A stretch of 64,000 nt of DNA, taken from the NCBI RefSeq assembly GCF_900103985.1, contig NZ_FNIE01000005.1, positions 434,001 through 498,000 of the forward strand. Reading direction: 5' to 3'. The notes beneath the pieces were generated by a model. It searched no databases. It was given only the letters and a program-made list of their open reading frames with translations, and was not told the DNA's origin. Source of the DNA: Actinacidiphila guanduensis. Its GTDB lineage: Bacteria > Actinomycetota > Actinomycetes > Streptomycetales > Streptomycetaceae. Each line of letters starts with the position of its first letter. Position 1 is the stretch's first letter. Positions 39,387 through 51,156 of this stretch are shown here, piece after piece. A program made the position numbers and the translations under genes.

Positions 39387-40652
39387 TCAGGTGCGGCGCG
39401 GGCGGTGGCGGACGGCGTACGCTGCCGCGCCCGCCGCCAGGACGGCTGCTCCCCACAGGACCGAGGCCGCGGGGAGGGCGAAGGCCAGGGTGAGGCAGCC
39501 GAGGAGGCCCAGGGCGGGAAGGGCGCGGGGCGGGCGGCCCTCCGCGCGGGTGAGGGTCCACGCGGAGGCATTGGCGATGGCGTAGTAGGCGAGGACGCCG
39601 AAGGACGAGAAGCCGATGGCGCCGCGGACATCGGTCGTCGCCACGAGGACGGCGACCACCGCGCCCACGGCGATCTCCGCGCGGTGGGGCACCTTCGTGA
39701 CGGGGTGGATCGCCGCCAGGGCGTGCGGGAAGTGGCGGTCGCGGGCCATCGCCAGCGTGGTGCGCGAGACCCCGAGGATCAGCGCGAGCAGCGAGCCGAG
39801 CGCGGCAACCGCGGCCCCCACCCGTACGACCGGGGCGAGCCACCCCGCCCCCGCCGCCCGTACGGCGTCGGACAGCGGCGCACTCGCGTGGGCGAGACCG
39901 GCCGGGCCGAGAACCGACAGGGCGGCCACGGCGACGGCCGCGTAGACGACCAGCGTGATGCCCAGGGCGAGCGGGATCGCCCGCGGGATGGTGCGGGCCG
40001 GGTCGCGGACCTCCTCGCCGAGCGTGGCGATCCGCGCGTACCCGGCGAAGGCGAAGAACAGCAGGCCCGCGGCCTGGAGCGTCCCGCCGAAGCTCGCGTC
40101 GCCGCCGATGTCGAGCCGGGAGGCGCGGGCGGCGCCGGACGAGAGCGAGGCGACCACCACGGCCGCGAGTACCGCGAGGACCACGGCCACGATCACCCGG
40201 GTGAGCCACGCCGACTTCTGTACGCCCAGGTAGTTCACCGCGGTCAGCGCCACCACCGCGGCCACGGCGACAGCGTGCTCCTGGCCCGGCCAGACGTACG
40301 AGCCGACGGTCAGGGCCATGGCCGCGCAGGATGCGGTCTTGCCGACGACGAAGCCCCACCCGGCGAGGTAGCCCCAGAAGTCGCCCAGGCGCCGGCGCCC
40401 GTAGACGTACGTGCCGCCGGACGCGGGGTAGCGGGCGGCCAGGCGGGCCGAGGAGGTCGCATTGCAGTACGCGACGACGGCGGCCACGGCGAGACCGATC
40501 AGGAGGCCGGAGCGGGCCGCCCGTGCCGCGGGGGCGAGGGCGGCGAAGACGCCGGCGCCGATCATCGAGCCGAGGCCCAGCACGACTGCGTCGGGCAGGG
40601 CGAGTTGGCGTACCAGCTCGCCTTCCGCGGGGGGCGGGGGCTGTCGTTCCAC
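39387..40652 (-). CDS. APC family amino-acid permease
   Basis: 421 aa from GTG 40652. About twelve hydrophobic segments; the first carries the APC substrate loop GLGSMIGAGVFAALAP, and segment six the motif LFFAFAGYARIATLGEEVRDP followed by RTIPRAIPLALGIT. Cytoplasmic-membrane uptake or exchange of amino acids or amines; substrate not predictable. Transcribed away from pgi. A perfect GCCGATATCGGC palindrome lies 22 bp upstream of its start. Confidence 0.92.
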   Translation of the reverse strand: MERQPPPPAEGELVRQLALPDAVVLGLGSMIGAGVFAALAPAARAARSGLLIGLAVAAVVAYCNATSSARLAARYPASGGTYVYGRRRLGDFWGYLAGWGFVVGKTASCAAMALTVGSYVWPGQEHAVAVAAVVALTAVNYLGVQKSAWLTRVIVAVVLAVLAAVVVASLSSGAARASRLDIGGDASFGGTLQAAGLLFFAFAGYARIATLGEEVRDPARTIPRAIPLALGITLVVYAAVAVAALSVLGPAGLAHASAPLSDAVRAAGAGWLAPVVRVGAAVAALGSLLALILGVSRTTLAMARDRHFPHALAAIHPVTKVPHRAEIAVGAVVAVLVATTDVRGAIGFSSFGVLAYYAIANASAWTLTRAEGRPPRALPALGLLGCLTLAFALPAASVLWGAAVLAAGAAAYAVRHRPRRT

Positions 40653-40674
40653 GGTGCCGTCCTCTTTTACGGTG

Positions 40675-40686
40675 GCCGATATCGGC
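40675..40686. promoter_or_regulatory. Perfect 12-bp palindrome in front of the permease gene
   Basis: GCCGATATCGGC, centred 28 bp upstream of the GTG start of the permease. Possible operator; could be chance. Confidence 0.3.
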
Positions 40687-40777
40687 GATCGATACGGTAC
40701 CCGGTGGGATCAGGGGTGCCCAGACCCGAACGGAGGGGTGGTTGCTGCCGTCCCCGGACGCCAGGCCGGTTCTTGGT

Positions 40778-40806
40778 CTCTCGCGCAGTTCCCCGCGCCC
40801 CTCAGG
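40778..40806. repeat. Common Streptomyces intergenic element (candidate)
   Basis: The string CGCGCAGTTCCCCGCGCCCC resembles a sequence I remember as very frequent between genes of streptomycetes, there usually half of a hairpin. Identified from memory only. Confidence 0.35.
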
Positions 40807-40915
40807 TGGCCCTCTTGTTGCCAAAGGCACCCCGTCTTCGGGGTGGTGCCTCGGCCGTCGGGGCAGGGGGATCAACTAGGTTGGAGGGGCAGCGAGGACG
40901 AGGAGAAGTGGACTG

Positions 40916-42574
<1,659 letters not shown>

Positions 42575-42647
42575 CGGCACAGCGCCGAGCACGGCGGCCG
42601 TCCGTCGTCGGCAGGCAGCCGGCGGCGGACGGCCGCGGGAACGGGAA

Positions 42648-42677
42648 CGGCGGGCCGGGAGGAATCCCGGCCCGCCG
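42648..42677. terminator. Bidirectional terminator between pgi and pgl
   Basis: Perfect 13-bp stem CGGCGGGCCGGGA (42648-42660), loop GGAA, TCCCGGCCCGCCG (42665-42677), between convergent stop codons. Confidence 0.85.
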
Positions 42678-42705
42678 TCGTCCTGCTGCTTACCGCGCCC
42701 CGCCC

Positions 42706-43488
42706 TTACGCCGAGGCCGGCGGGTACAGCTGCGGCGGCAGCTTCGCCGCCGCGGCCCGGTCCAGCAGCCACAGCGTGCGCGAGCGGCCGTACGCGCCCG
42801 AGGCCGGTGCCTGGACCTCACCCGGCGCCGACAGCGCCACGGCCACCGCGCCCGCCTTGTCCTCGCCCGCCGCCAGCAGCCACACCTCGCGGGCCGCCCG
42901 GATGGCCGGGAAGGTCAGCGAGATGCGGGTCGGCGGCGGCTTGGGGGAGCCGTGCACGCCCACCACGGTGAGCACCTGCTCGCGCGTGGCCGGGTGCTCC
43001 GGGAACAGCGAGGCCACGTGCGTGTCCGGGCCCACCCCGAGCATCAGCACGTCGAACGCGGGGACGTGCGCGTGATCCTCGCCGCCGGCCGCGGCCGCCA
43101 GCTCCGCCGCGTAGCCGGCCGCGGCCGCCTCCACGTCGGGGCCGAAGGCGCCGTCGGAGGGCGCCATCGGGTGCACCCGGGCCGGGTCCACCGGCACCGC
43201 GTCCAGCAGCGCCTCGCGGGCCTGCGTGACGTTGCGCTCCGGGTCGCCCTCGGGCAGGAACCGCTCGTCGCCCCACCACAGGTCCAGCCGCGCCCAGTCC
43301 ACGGCGTCGCGCGCCGGGGACCGGGCGAGCGCGGCCAGCAGCCCGTTGCCGTTGCGCCCCCCGGTGAGGACCACCGAGGCGCTGCCCCGGGCGGCCTGGG
43401 CGTCCACGATCCTCGTGATCAGCCTGGCCGCCGCGGCCTGCGCCATCAGCTCCTTGTCCCGGTGGACCACCACCTGAGGGGTGCTCAC
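42706..43488 (-). CDS. pgl: 6-phosphogluconolactonase
   Basis: 260 aa from GTG 43488, overlapping the opcA stop by GTGA. Motifs of the NagB/DevB lactonase fold: VVLTGGRNGNGLLAAL, DLWWGDERFLPEGDPERN, FDVLMLGVGPDTHVASLFPEHP. Hydrolyses 6-phosphogluconolactone. Last gene of tkt-tal-zwf-opcA-pgl. Confidence 0.97.
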   Translation of the reverse strand: MSTPQVVVHRDKELMAQAAAARLITRIVDAQAARGSASVVLTGGRNGNGLLAALARSPARDAVDWARLDLWWGDERFLPEGDPERNVTQAREALLDAVPVDPARVHPMAPSDGAFGPDVEAAAAGYAAELAAAAGGEDHAHVPAFDVLMLGVGPDTHVASLFPEHPATREQVLTVVGVHGSPKPPPTRISLTFPAIRAAREVWLLAAGEDKAGAVAVALSAPGEVQAPASGAYGRSRTLWLLDRAAAAKLPPQLYPPASA

Positions 43489-44522
43489 TTCTCGGCCGCC
43501 GCCTTCCCGGAGGAGGCGGACCTGCCGCGGCCCGCCGGCTTGGCCTGCGGGGCGGCCTTGGGCGGCTCCGGCTCGGCCTTCTCACCGTTGGCACCGGCGT
43601 TGACCAGGTGCCGCAGGCCGAACTGGACCGTGGCGCGGTATATGTCGTCCGGGTCCAGCCGGCGCAGCTCCTCGGCGATCAGCTCGGAGGTCTCCCGCCG
43701 CTTGAGCGCCACGTGCCGGTCCGGCTGGCCCGGTACGGCCAGCTCGGCGAGCGCGCCGTCCGGCCGGTCCAGGCAGATGTCGCCCTCGGTGGTGTAGAGG
43801 CGCACCGCGGTGATGCCGGGGCCGTTGCTGACCCGCCGCTCCACCTGCACGCCCAGCCGGTCGGCGAGCCACAGCGCCAGCAGCTCGGAGCTGGGGTTGT
43901 AGCCCTCGCCCTCGACCGCCGCCGAGGTGATGGTGCCGTGCCGCTGGTCGAGCGCGGCGGCCAGCATCGAGCGCCACGGGGTGAGCCGGGTCCAGGCCAG
44001 GTCGGTGTCGCCGGGGCCGTAGGCCCGCGCCCGCTGGGCGAGGGTGGCCACCGGGTCCTCCGACGCCGAGGCGTCGGTGATCCGGCGCTGGGCGAGGCGG
44101 CCGAGCGGGTCCTCCGAGGGGTTCTCGGGGGCGTTGTCGGGCCACCAGGCGACCGCGGGGGCGTCCGGCAGCAGCAGCGGCAGCACCACGGACTCGGCGT
44201 GATTGGCCAGCTCGCCGTGCATGCGCAGCACCACGGTCTCGCCGGTGCCCGCCTCGTCGCCCACCACGACCTCGGCGTCCAGCCGGGCCAGCGCGCGGTC
44301 GCGGGGCGAGCGTCCGGGCCGCTTGATGACCACCAGGATGCGCGAGGGGTGCTCGCGGGACGCCTCGTGGGCGGCCTTGAGCGCGTCGTAGGCGCTGCCC
44401 TCGTCGGTGACGATGACCAGGGTCAGCACCATGCCGACCGCGGGGGTGCCGATCGCCCGCCGGGCCTCGATCAGCCCGGCGTTGATGCGCGAGGACGTGG
44501 TGTCCGTCAGATCGATCCTCAT
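43485..44522 (-). CDS. opcA: Glucose-6-phosphate dehydrogenase assembly protein OpcA
   Basis: 345 aa from ATG 44522, overlapping the zwf stop by ATGA; the open frame continues upstream inside zwf but MRIDLTDTTSSRI is the family start. Conserved blocks GGTP-like NAGLIEARRAIGTP, ILVVIKRPGRSPRD, VVLPLLLPDAPAVAWWPD. OpcA is an actinobacterial and cyanobacterial allosteric partner of Zwf. C-terminal tail is Ala/Lys/Pro-rich (KAAPQAKPAGRGRSASSGKA) and probably disordered. Confidence 0.96.
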   Translation of the reverse strand: MRIDLTDTTSSRINAGLIEARRAIGTPAVGMVLTLVIVTDEGSAYDALKAAHEASREHPSRILVVIKRPGRSPRDRALARLDAEVVVGDEAGTGETVVLRMHGELANHAESVVLPLLLPDAPAVAWWPDNAPENPSEDPLGRLAQRRITDASASEDPVATLAQRARAYGPGDTDLAWTRLTPWRSMLAAALDQRHGTITSAAVEGEGYNPSSELLALWLADRLGVQVERRVSNGPGITAVRLYTTEGDICLDRPDGALAELAVPGQPDRHVALKRRETSELIAEELRRLDPDDIYRATVQFGLRHLVNAGANGEKAEPEPPKAAPQAKPAGRGRSASSGKAAAEK

Positions 44523-46072
44523 GGCCGGCGCCAGCTCCTGCCGTCTCGTGCGAGCATTTCGTCCGCCTCGATGGGTCCCCACGTGCCGGAGGCGTACTGC
44601 GCGGGCTTGCCGTGCTTGTCCCAGAACGCCTCGATGGGGTCGAGGATGTTCCAGGACAGCTCGACCTCCTGGTGCCGCGGGAAGAGGTTGGCGTCGCCGA
44701 GCAGCACGTCGAGGATCAGCCGCTCGTACGCCTCGGGGCTGGATTCGGTGAACGACTCGCCGTAGGCGAAGTCCATCGTCACGTCCCGGACCTCGGTGGA
44801 GGTGCCCGGCACCTTCGAGCCGAACCGCACGGTGACGCCCTCGTCCGGCTGCACCCGGATCACCAGCGCGTTCTCGCCCAGCTCCTCGGTGGCGCCGGAC
44901 TCGAAGGGCAGGTAGGGGGCCCGCTTGAAGACGACCGCGATCTCGGTGACGCGGCGGCCGAGCCGCTTGCCGGTGCGCAGGTAGAACGGGACACCGGCCC
45001 AGCGGCGGTTGTTGATCTCCAGCTTGATCGCGGCGTAGGTGTCGGTCTTGGACTTGGGGTCGATGCCGTCCTCCTCCAGGTACCCGAGCACCTCCTCGCC
45101 GCCCTGCCAGGCGTGCGCGTACTGGCCGCGCACGGTGTACTTCGCCAGGTCGTCGGGGAGGACGACCGCGCTGAGCACCTTGAGCTTCTCGGCGGTGAGC
45201 GCCTTGGGGTGGAAGGAGCCGGGCTCCTCCATGGCGGTCAGCGCGAGCAGCTGCAGCAGGTGGTTCTGGATGACGTCGCGGGCGGCGCCGATGCCGTCGT
45301 AGTACCCCGCGCGGCCGCCGATGCCGATGTCCTCGGCCATGGTGATCTGCACGTGGTCGACGTAGGAGCGGTTCCAGATCGGCTCGTACATCGTGTTGGC
45401 GAACCGCAGCGCCAGGATGTTCTGGACGGTCTCCTTGCCCAGGTAGTGGTCGATCCGGAAGACCTCGTTGGGCGGGAAGACGTCGTGCACGATGCGGTTG
45501 AGCTCCATCGCGCTCGCCAGGTCGTGGCCGAACGGCTTCTCGATGACCGCGCGGCGCCAGGAGTCACCCGTGCCCTGCGACAGGCCGTGCTTCTTGAGCT
45601 GCTGGACCACGTTGGGGAAGAACTTCGGCGGCACCGACAGGTAGAAGGCGAAGTTGCCGCCGGTGCCGCGGGCCTTGTCCAGGTCCTCGATCGTCGACTT
45701 CAGCTGCTCGAACGCCTTGTCGTCGTCGAAGTCGCCCTGCACGAAGCGGCAGCCCTCGGCGAGCTGCTGCCACACCTCCTCGCGGAAGGGGGTGCGGGCG
45801 TGCTCCTTGACGGCGTCGTGCACCTCCTGGGCGAAGTCCTCGTTCTCCCACTGGCGGCGGGCGAAGCCGACCAGGGCGAAGCCCGGCGGCAGCAGGCCCC
45901 GGTTGGCCAGGTCGTAGACCGCGGGCATCAGCTTCTTGCGGGACAGGTCGCCGGTGACGCCGAAGATCACCAGGCCCGAGGGGCCGGCGATGCGCGGCAG
46001 CCGGCGGTCCAGCGGGTCCCGCAGCGGGTTGCCGCCCGCCGCGGGCTGCCCGGACTGCTTCTCGGTGGTCAC
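44519..46072 (-). CDS. zwf: Glucose-6-phosphate 1-dehydrogenase
   Basis: 517 aa from GTG 46072, starting one base after the tal stop with GGAGG inside the end of tal, so translation is coupled. Rossmann motif FGVTGDLSRKKLMPAVYDL, EKPFGHDL, and the active-site motif RIDHYLGKETVQN. Oxidises glucose-6-phosphate to the lactone with NADP, entry step of the oxidative pentose phosphate pathway; OpcA is encoded next. Confidence 0.98.
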   Translation of the reverse strand: MTTEKQSGQPAAGGNPLRDPLDRRLPRIAGPSGLVIFGVTGDLSRKKLMPAVYDLANRGLLPPGFALVGFARRQWENEDFAQEVHDAVKEHARTPFREEVWQQLAEGCRFVQGDFDDDKAFEQLKSTIEDLDKARGTGGNFAFYLSVPPKFFPNVVQQLKKHGLSQGTGDSWRRAVIEKPFGHDLASAMELNRIVHDVFPPNEVFRIDHYLGKETVQNILALRFANTMYEPIWNRSYVDHVQITMAEDIGIGGRAGYYDGIGAARDVIQNHLLQLLALTAMEEPGSFHPKALTAEKLKVLSAVVLPDDLAKYTVRGQYAHAWQGGEEVLGYLEEDGIDPKSKTDTYAAIKLEINNRRWAGVPFYLRTGKRLGRRVTEIAVVFKRAPYLPFESGATEELGENALVIRVQPDEGVTVRFGSKVPGTSTEVRDVTMDFAYGESFTESSPEAYERLILDVLLGDANLFPRHQEVELSWNILDPIEAFWDKHGKPAQYASGTWGPIEADEMLARDGRSWRRP

Positions 46073-46073
46073 C

Positions 46074-47195
46074 TCATGCCTCCGAAGGGGCGAGCCGTTC
46101 GAGCTCGGACCGGGTCGACGCGAGCAGTTCGTTCCACGCGCTCTCGAACTTCTCGACGCCCTCGTCCTCGAGGACCTGCACCACGTCGTCGTAGGAGATG
46201 CCCAGCGCCTCCACGGCGTCCAGGTCCGCCTGCGCCGAGGCGTAGCTGCCGCGGACGGTGTCGCCCGTGATGCTGTCGCCGTTCTCCGCGGTGGCCTCCA
46301 AGGTGGCCTCCGGCATGGTGTTGACGGTGTTCGGGGCGACCAGGCCCGCGACGTAGAGGGTGGCCGGGTAGGCCGGGTCCTTCACGCCGGTGGAGGCCCA
46401 CAGCGGGCGCTGCTTGTTGGCGCCGGCCTTCTCCAGGGCGGCCCAGCGGTCGGTGCCGAAGACCTCCTCGTAGGCCTGGTAGGCCAGCCGCGCGTTCGCG
46501 ACGGCGGCCTTGCCCTTGAGGGCCTTGGCCTCGTCGGTGCCGATCTTCTCCAGCCGCTTGTCGATCTCGGTGTCGACGCGGGAGACGAAGAAGGAGGCCA
46601 CCGAGTGGATCTCGGCCAGGTCCAGGCCCGCCGCCTTGGCCTTCTCCAGGCCGGTCAGGTAGGCGTCCATGACCTCGCGGTAGCGCTGCAGGGAGAAGAT
46701 CAGCGTCACGTTGACGCTGATGCCCTTGGCGATGACCTCGGTGATCGCGGGCAGGCCGGCCTTGGTCGCGGGGATCTTGATCAGCGTGTTGGGGCGGTCC
46801 ACCAGCCAGGCGAGCTGCTTGGCCTCGGCGACCGTCGCCTTGGTCTCGTGCGCCAGGCGGGGGTCGACCTCGATGGACACCCGGCCGTCCTGGTGGCCGG
46901 TGGCCTCGTAGACCGAGCGCAGGACGTCGGCCGCGTCGCGGACGTCCGCGGTGGTGATCATCCGCAGCGCCTCCTCGACCGTCACCCGGCGGGCGGCGAG
47001 GTCCTCCAGCTGGCCGTCGTACCCGTCACCCTGGGAGATGGCCTTCTGGAAGATCGAGGGGTTGGTGGTGACACCCACCACGTGCTGCTGGTCGATGAGT
47101 TCGGCCAGGTTGCCGGACGTGATGCGCTTGCGCGACAGGTCGTCCAGCCAGATCGCGACGCCTTCGTCGGAGAGGCGCTTGAGTGCGTCTGTCAT
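46074..47195 (-). CDS. tal: Transaldolase
   Basis: 373 aa from ATG 47195 (AGGAG upstream). Long bacterial transaldolase form: [32 protein letters not shown], catalytic lysine in [14 protein letters not shown], and [15 protein letters not shown]. Transfers dihydroxyacetone units between sugar phosphates. Lies 34 bp after tkt. Confidence 0.98.
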   Translation of the reverse strand: MTDALKRLSDEGVAIWLDDLSRKRITSGNLAELIDQQHVVGVTTNPSIFQKAISQGDGYDGQLEDLAARRVTVEEALRMITTADVRDAADVLRSVYEATGHQDGRVSIEVDPRLAHETKATVAEAKQLAWLVDRPNTLIKIPATKAGLPAITEVIAKGISVNVTLIFSLQRYREVMDAYLTGLEKAKAAGLDLAEIHSVASFFVSRVDTEIDKRLEKIGTDEAKALKGKAAVANARLAYQAYEEVFGTDRWAALEKAGANKQRPLWASTGVKDPAYPATLYVAGLVAPNTVNTMPEATLEATAENGDSITGDTVRGSYASAQADLDAVEALGISYDDVVQVLEDEGVEKFESAWNELLASTRSELERLAPSEA

Positions 47196-47229
47196 GGGAA
47201 TTGCATCTCCTGATTGTCGTGTACCTGCG

Positions 47230-49314
47230 TCAGCGATCGGCTGCGGCCAGAGATTCCCGGGCCGCCGCGGCCACGGCCTCGGGGGTGAACCCGAACTCGC
47301 GGAAGAGCACCTTGGCGTCGGCCGAGGCACCGAAGTGCTCCAGGCTGACGATCCGTCCGGCGTCGCCCACGAACCGGTACCAGGTCAGGGCGATGCCCGC
47401 CTCGACGGCCACCCGCGCCTTCACCTCCGGCGGCAGGACGCTGTCGCGGTACGCCTGGTCCTGCTGGTCGAACCACTCCACGCACGGCATGGACACCACG
47501 CGGGTCGGCACGCCCTCGGCCTGCAGCTGCTCGCGCGCCGCCACGGCCAGCTGGACCTCGGAGCCGGTGCCGATGAGCACGACCCGGGCCGGGCCGCCCT
47601 CGGCCTCCTGCAGGACGTAACCGCCGCGGGCGGCGTCCTCGTTGCGCTCGTAGACCGGCACGCCCTGGCGGGTGAGGGCCAGGCCGTGCGGGGCGCCCTT
47701 GCCGTCCTTGGTCCAGCGGCGCTGGATCTCACGCCAGGCGATCACCGTCTCGTTGGCATCGGCGGGGCGCACCACGTTGAGCCCGGGGATGGCGCGCAGC
47801 GAGGCGAGGTGCTCGACCGGCTGGTGGGTCGGGCCGTCCTCGCCGAGGCCGATCGAGTCGTGCGTCCACACGTACGTCACCGGCAGGTGCATCAGCGCGG
47901 ACAGCCGCACCGCGTTGCGCATGTAGTCGGAGAAGACGAGGAACGTGCCGCCGTAGGCACGGGTGTTGCCGTGCAGGGTGATGCCGTTGAGCTCCGCGGC
48001 CATGGAGTGCTCGCGGATGCCGAAGTGCACGGTGCGGCCGTACGGGTCGGCGCCGGCCAGCGGGTTGCCGACCGGGAGGAAGGAGGAGTTCTTGTCGAAG
48101 GTGGTGTTGTTGGAGCCGGCGAGGTCGGCGGAGCCGCCCCACAGCTCGGGGATCACCGGGCCGAGCGCCTCGAGCACCTTGCCGGAGGCCGCGCGGGTGG
48201 CCAGGGAGGAGCCGGGCTCGAAGACCGGCAGGTGCTCCTCCCAGCCGGCCGGCAGCTCGCCCGCGTCGATGCGGTCGAAGAGCAGGGCGCGCTCGGGGTT
48301 GGCGGTGCGCCAGGCGGCGAAGGACTTCTCCCACTCGGCGCGGGCCTCGCGGCCGCGCTCACCGACCGCGCGGGTGTGGGCGATCACCTCGTCGGCGACC
48401 TGGAAGTGCTGGTCGGGGTCGAAGCCGAGCACCTCCTTGGTGGCGCGCACCTCGTCCTCGCCGAGCGCCGAGCCGTGGGCGGCCTCGGTGTTCTGCTTGT
48501 GCGGGGCGGGCCAGCCGATGATGGAGCGCACGGCCACGAAGGACGGCCGGTCCGTCTCGGCCTGGGCGGCCTTCAACGTGGCGTACAGGGCGTGGACGTC
48601 CAGGTCGCCGTTCTCCTTCGGGGCGACGCGGTGGACGTGCCAGCCGTACGCCTCGTAGCGGCGGATGGTGTCCTCGGAGACGGCGGTCTCGGTGTCGCCC
48701 TCGATGGAGATGTGGTTGTCGTCCCACAGCAGCACCAGGTTGCCGAGCTTCTGGTGGCCGGCGAGCGAGGACGCCTCCGCGGAGATGCCCTCCTGCAGGC
48801 AGCCGTCGCCGGCGATGGCCCAGATGGTGTGGTCGAAGGGGGAGGTGCCCGGCGCGGCGTCGGGGTCGAACAGGCCCCGCTCGTAGCGGGCGGCCATGGC
48901 CATGCCCACGGCGTTGGCCACACCCTGGCCGAGCGGCCCGGTGGTGGTCTCGACGCCGGTGGTGTGCCCGTACTCCGGGTGGCCCGGGGTCTTGGAGCCC
49001 CAGGTGCGGAAGGACTCCAGGTCGGAGAGCTCCAGCCCGTATCCCGAGAAGTACAGCTGCGTGTAGAGGGTCAGGCTGGAATGGCCGGCGGAGAGCACGA
49101 ACCGGTCGCGGCCGGTCCAGTCCGCGTCGGACGGGTCGTGCCGCATCAGCTTCTGGAACAGCAGGTACGCGGCCGGAGCCAGGCTCATCGCCGTGCCGGG
49201 ATGGCCGTTGCCGACCTTCTGCACGGCATCCATGGCCAGGACTCGGGCGGTGTCGACGGCACGCGCGTCCAGATCGGTCCACTCAAGGTCTGTGGTGGTC
49301 GGCTGCTTGCTCAC
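47230..49314 (-). CDS. tkt: Transketolase
   Basis: 694 aa from GTG 49314. Thiamine diphosphate motif [15 protein letters not shown] ... [11 protein letters not shown]-terminal [13 protein letters not shown] with catalytic His, central [20 protein letters not shown]. Transfers two-carbon units in the non-oxidative pentose phosphate pathway. First gene of the tkt-tal-zwf-opcA-pgl operon; divergent from ctaB across a 295-bp gap in which I see an AT-rich patch (49339-49355) likely to belong to the tkt promoter. Confidence 0.98.
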   Translation of the reverse strand: MSKQPTTTDLEWTDLDARAVDTARVLAMDAVQKVGNGHPGTAMSLAPAAYLLFQKLMRHDPSDADWTGRDRFVLSAGHSSLTLYTQLYFSGYGLELSDLESFRTWGSKTPGHPEYGHTTGVETTTGPLGQGVANAVGMAMAARYERGLFDPDAAPGTSPFDHTIWAIAGDGCLQEGISAEASSLAGHQKLGNLVLLWDDNHISIEGDTETAVSEDTIRRYEAYGWHVHRVAPKENGDLDVHALYATLKAAQAETDRPSFVAVRSIIGWPAPHKQNTEAAHGSALGEDEVRATKEVLGFDPDQHFQVADEVIAHTRAVGERGREARAEWEKSFAAWRTANPERALLFDRIDAGELPAGWEEHLPVFEPGSSLATRAASGKVLEALGPVIPELWGGSADLAGSNNTTFDKNSSFLPVGNPLAGADPYGRTVHFGIREHSMAAELNGITLHGNTRAYGGTFLVFSDYMRNAVRLSALMHLPVTYVWTHDSIGLGEDGPTHQPVEHLASLRAIPGLNVVRPADANETVIAWREIQRRWTKDGKGAPHGLALTRQGVPVYERNEDAARGGYVLQEAEGGPARVVLIGTGSEVQLAVAAREQLQAEGVPTRVVSMPCVEWFDQQDQAYRDSVLPPEVKARVAVEAGIALTWYRFVGDAGRIVSLEHFGASADAKVLFREFGFTPEAVAAAARESLAAADR

Positions 49315-49609
49315 CCTGGGTCAGGGCTCCTCTCCACATATGTTGAAAAAGCGCCGGTGACTGGTGCCTACCCGACGCTGTCGAGCCTACCGCCGCAGGG
49401 TCGCGCGGCTTTGCGCACGCTGGCCCTTCTGTGGACAACCCGCGGACGGGCCGCCCCGGCCGACACGGAGCACCCCCGGGGAAAGCCGGGTATTCCCTCC
49501 GTCTAGAGTGGCGTGGTACGCGCAAGCCGCACGTTTTGCCGCGGCCCGGCTGTCCGGGCTTTCCGGCAGGAGACGGCGCTTGCCTGGGCTCATCTCTCGT
49601 GGGGTGTTC

Positions 49610-50569
49610 GTGACGGCCGTCGATTCCCGACCCGCAGGGGTCATCGGAACAGACCCTGTGCCGGCGGGCACCGCCCACCGGCCGCCGCGGGCCCGCGCCA
49701 TGGCGTTCGTGGCGCTGACCAAGCCGCGCATCATCGAACTGCTGCTCATCACGACCGTTCCGGTGATGTTCCTCGCCGCGGGCGGGGTGCCGAGCCTGTG
49801 GCGCGTGCTCGCGACGGTCGTCGGCGGTTACTTGTCGGCGGGCGGCGCCAACGCGCTGAACATGTACATCGACCGCGACATCGACGCGCTGATGCACCGC
49901 ACCGAGCAGCGCCCGCTGGTGACCGGCATCGTCTCGCCCCGCGAGTGCCTGGTCTTCGGCATCTCGCTGGCGGTCGTCTCCACCGCCTGGTTTGCGGTGC
50001 TGGTCAACCCGTTGTCGGCGGCGCTGTCGCTGACCGCGATCCTCTACTACGTCTTCGTCTACACGCTGTGGCTCAAGCGTCGCACCGCGCAGAACATCGT
50101 GTGGGGCGGGGTCGCCGGCTGCCTGCAGGTCTTCATCGGCTGGTCGGCGGTGCGCGACGAGCTGGCGTGGGCGCCCTTCGTGCTCTTCCTGGTCCTCTTC
50201 TTCTGGACGCCGCCGCACTACTGGCCGCTGTCGATGAAGGTGAAGGACGACTACGAGCGGGTCGGCGTGCCGATGCTGCCGGTGGTCGCGGGCAACCAGG
50301 TGGTGGCCCGGCAGATCGTGCTCTACAGCTGGGTGATGGTGCTGACCTCGCTCACCCTGTGGTGGCCGCTGGGGGCGACCTCCTGGTTCTACCCGGTGGT
50401 GGCCGCGGTGCTGGGCGCCTTCTGGCTCAAGGAGGCGCACGGGCTGCAGTCCCGCGCCAAGGCCGGGATCACGGGCGCGAAGCTCAAGGAGATGCGGCTG
50501 TTCCACTGGTCGATCACCTACGCGACGCTGCTCTTCGTCGCCATCGCGGTGGACCCCTTCCTGCACTGA
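49610..50569 (+). CDS. ctaB: Protoheme IX farnesyltransferase (heme O synthase)
   Basis: 319 aa from GTG 49610, giving (M)TAVDSRPAG as in relatives; the frame extends upstream without support. About nine membrane helices and the prenyltransferase aspartate motif [15 protein letters not shown], plus [19 protein letters not shown]. Adds the farnesyl group to heme B. Works before CtaA, encoded at 52370, for cytochrome aa3 oxidase; the CtaG-like protein at 15559 serves the same enzyme. Confidence 0.97.
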   Translation: MTAVDSRPAGVIGTDPVPAGTAHRPPRARAMAFVALTKPRIIELLLITTVPVMFLAAGGVPSLWRVLATVVGGYLSAGGANALNMYIDRDIDALMHRTEQRPLVTGIVSPRECLVFGISLAVVSTAWFAVLVNPLSAALSLTAILYYVFVYTLWLKRRTAQNIVWGGVAGCLQVFIGWSAVRDELAWAPFVLFLVLFFWTPPHYWPLSMKVKDDYERVGVPMLPVVAGNQVVARQIVLYSWVMVLTSLTLWWPLGATSWFYPVVAAVLGAFWLKEAHGLQSRAKAGITGAKLKEMRLFHWSITYATLLFVAIAVDPFLH

Positions 50570-50685
50570 GGGGCCGCCCCTCCCCGGGAGCCTTCCGCTG
50601 GGCTGTGTCCACGGAGGGCTCCTCCTTTTGCGGAGGCTCCCGGTCCCCTCTCGCCCTTCTCGTTACCGGCCAGTAGGATGCGGGC

Positions 50686-51045
50686 ATGGCTGAGAGCACC
50701 GCGGACCAGCACTCCGGAACACAGACGGGCAAGGACCCCAGGGCCGAGCGGCGGGCCGCCCGGCTCACCCGGCAGATCCACGCCTTCGGCCGCCGGCACG
50801 GCGCCCTGCAGGCGCAGCTCGCCTACCTCGGGCAGCGCGGCGCGCGCATCGTCCTCGTCGCCGAGGACGGCACCTGGGGCGACCTGGTGGCGCCCACCTA
50901 CGAGATCGGCCGCCGCGCGCTGCGCGACTCCGGCGCCACCCTCCACGAGGACTTCGACGGCGAGATGGCCGCCAAGGTGCGCACGGGGCCGTACGAGTGG
51001 TCGAGGATGGCCGGCATCCAGATCGGCGGCCCCGCCAACACCTGA
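50686..51045 (+). CDS. Small conserved hypothetical protein
   Basis: 119 aa from ATG 50686 (AGGATG upstream). Charged N terminus ([20 protein letters not shown]), then a compact domain with [40 protein letters not shown] and [18 protein letters not shown] do not recognise a family; I believe similar proteins occur beside ctaB in other streptomycetes. Soluble. Codon bias is that of a real high-GC gene. Confidence 0.75.
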   Translation: MAESTADQHSGTQTGKDPRAERRAARLTRQIHAFGRRHGALQAQLAYLGQRGARIVLVAEDGTWGDLVAPTYEIGRRALRDSGATLHEDFDGEMAAKVRTGPYEWSRMAGIQIGGPANT

Positions 51046-51156
51046 GGGGTTCCTCGCGCGTTAGTCCCGGTGCGGGCGGCCGCGGACGCGCCGGGCGGCC
51101 GCCGCACCGTGAGGGCCGGCAGCCGGCGGGCCCGCAACGTAGGGACGGGGTGCGGC

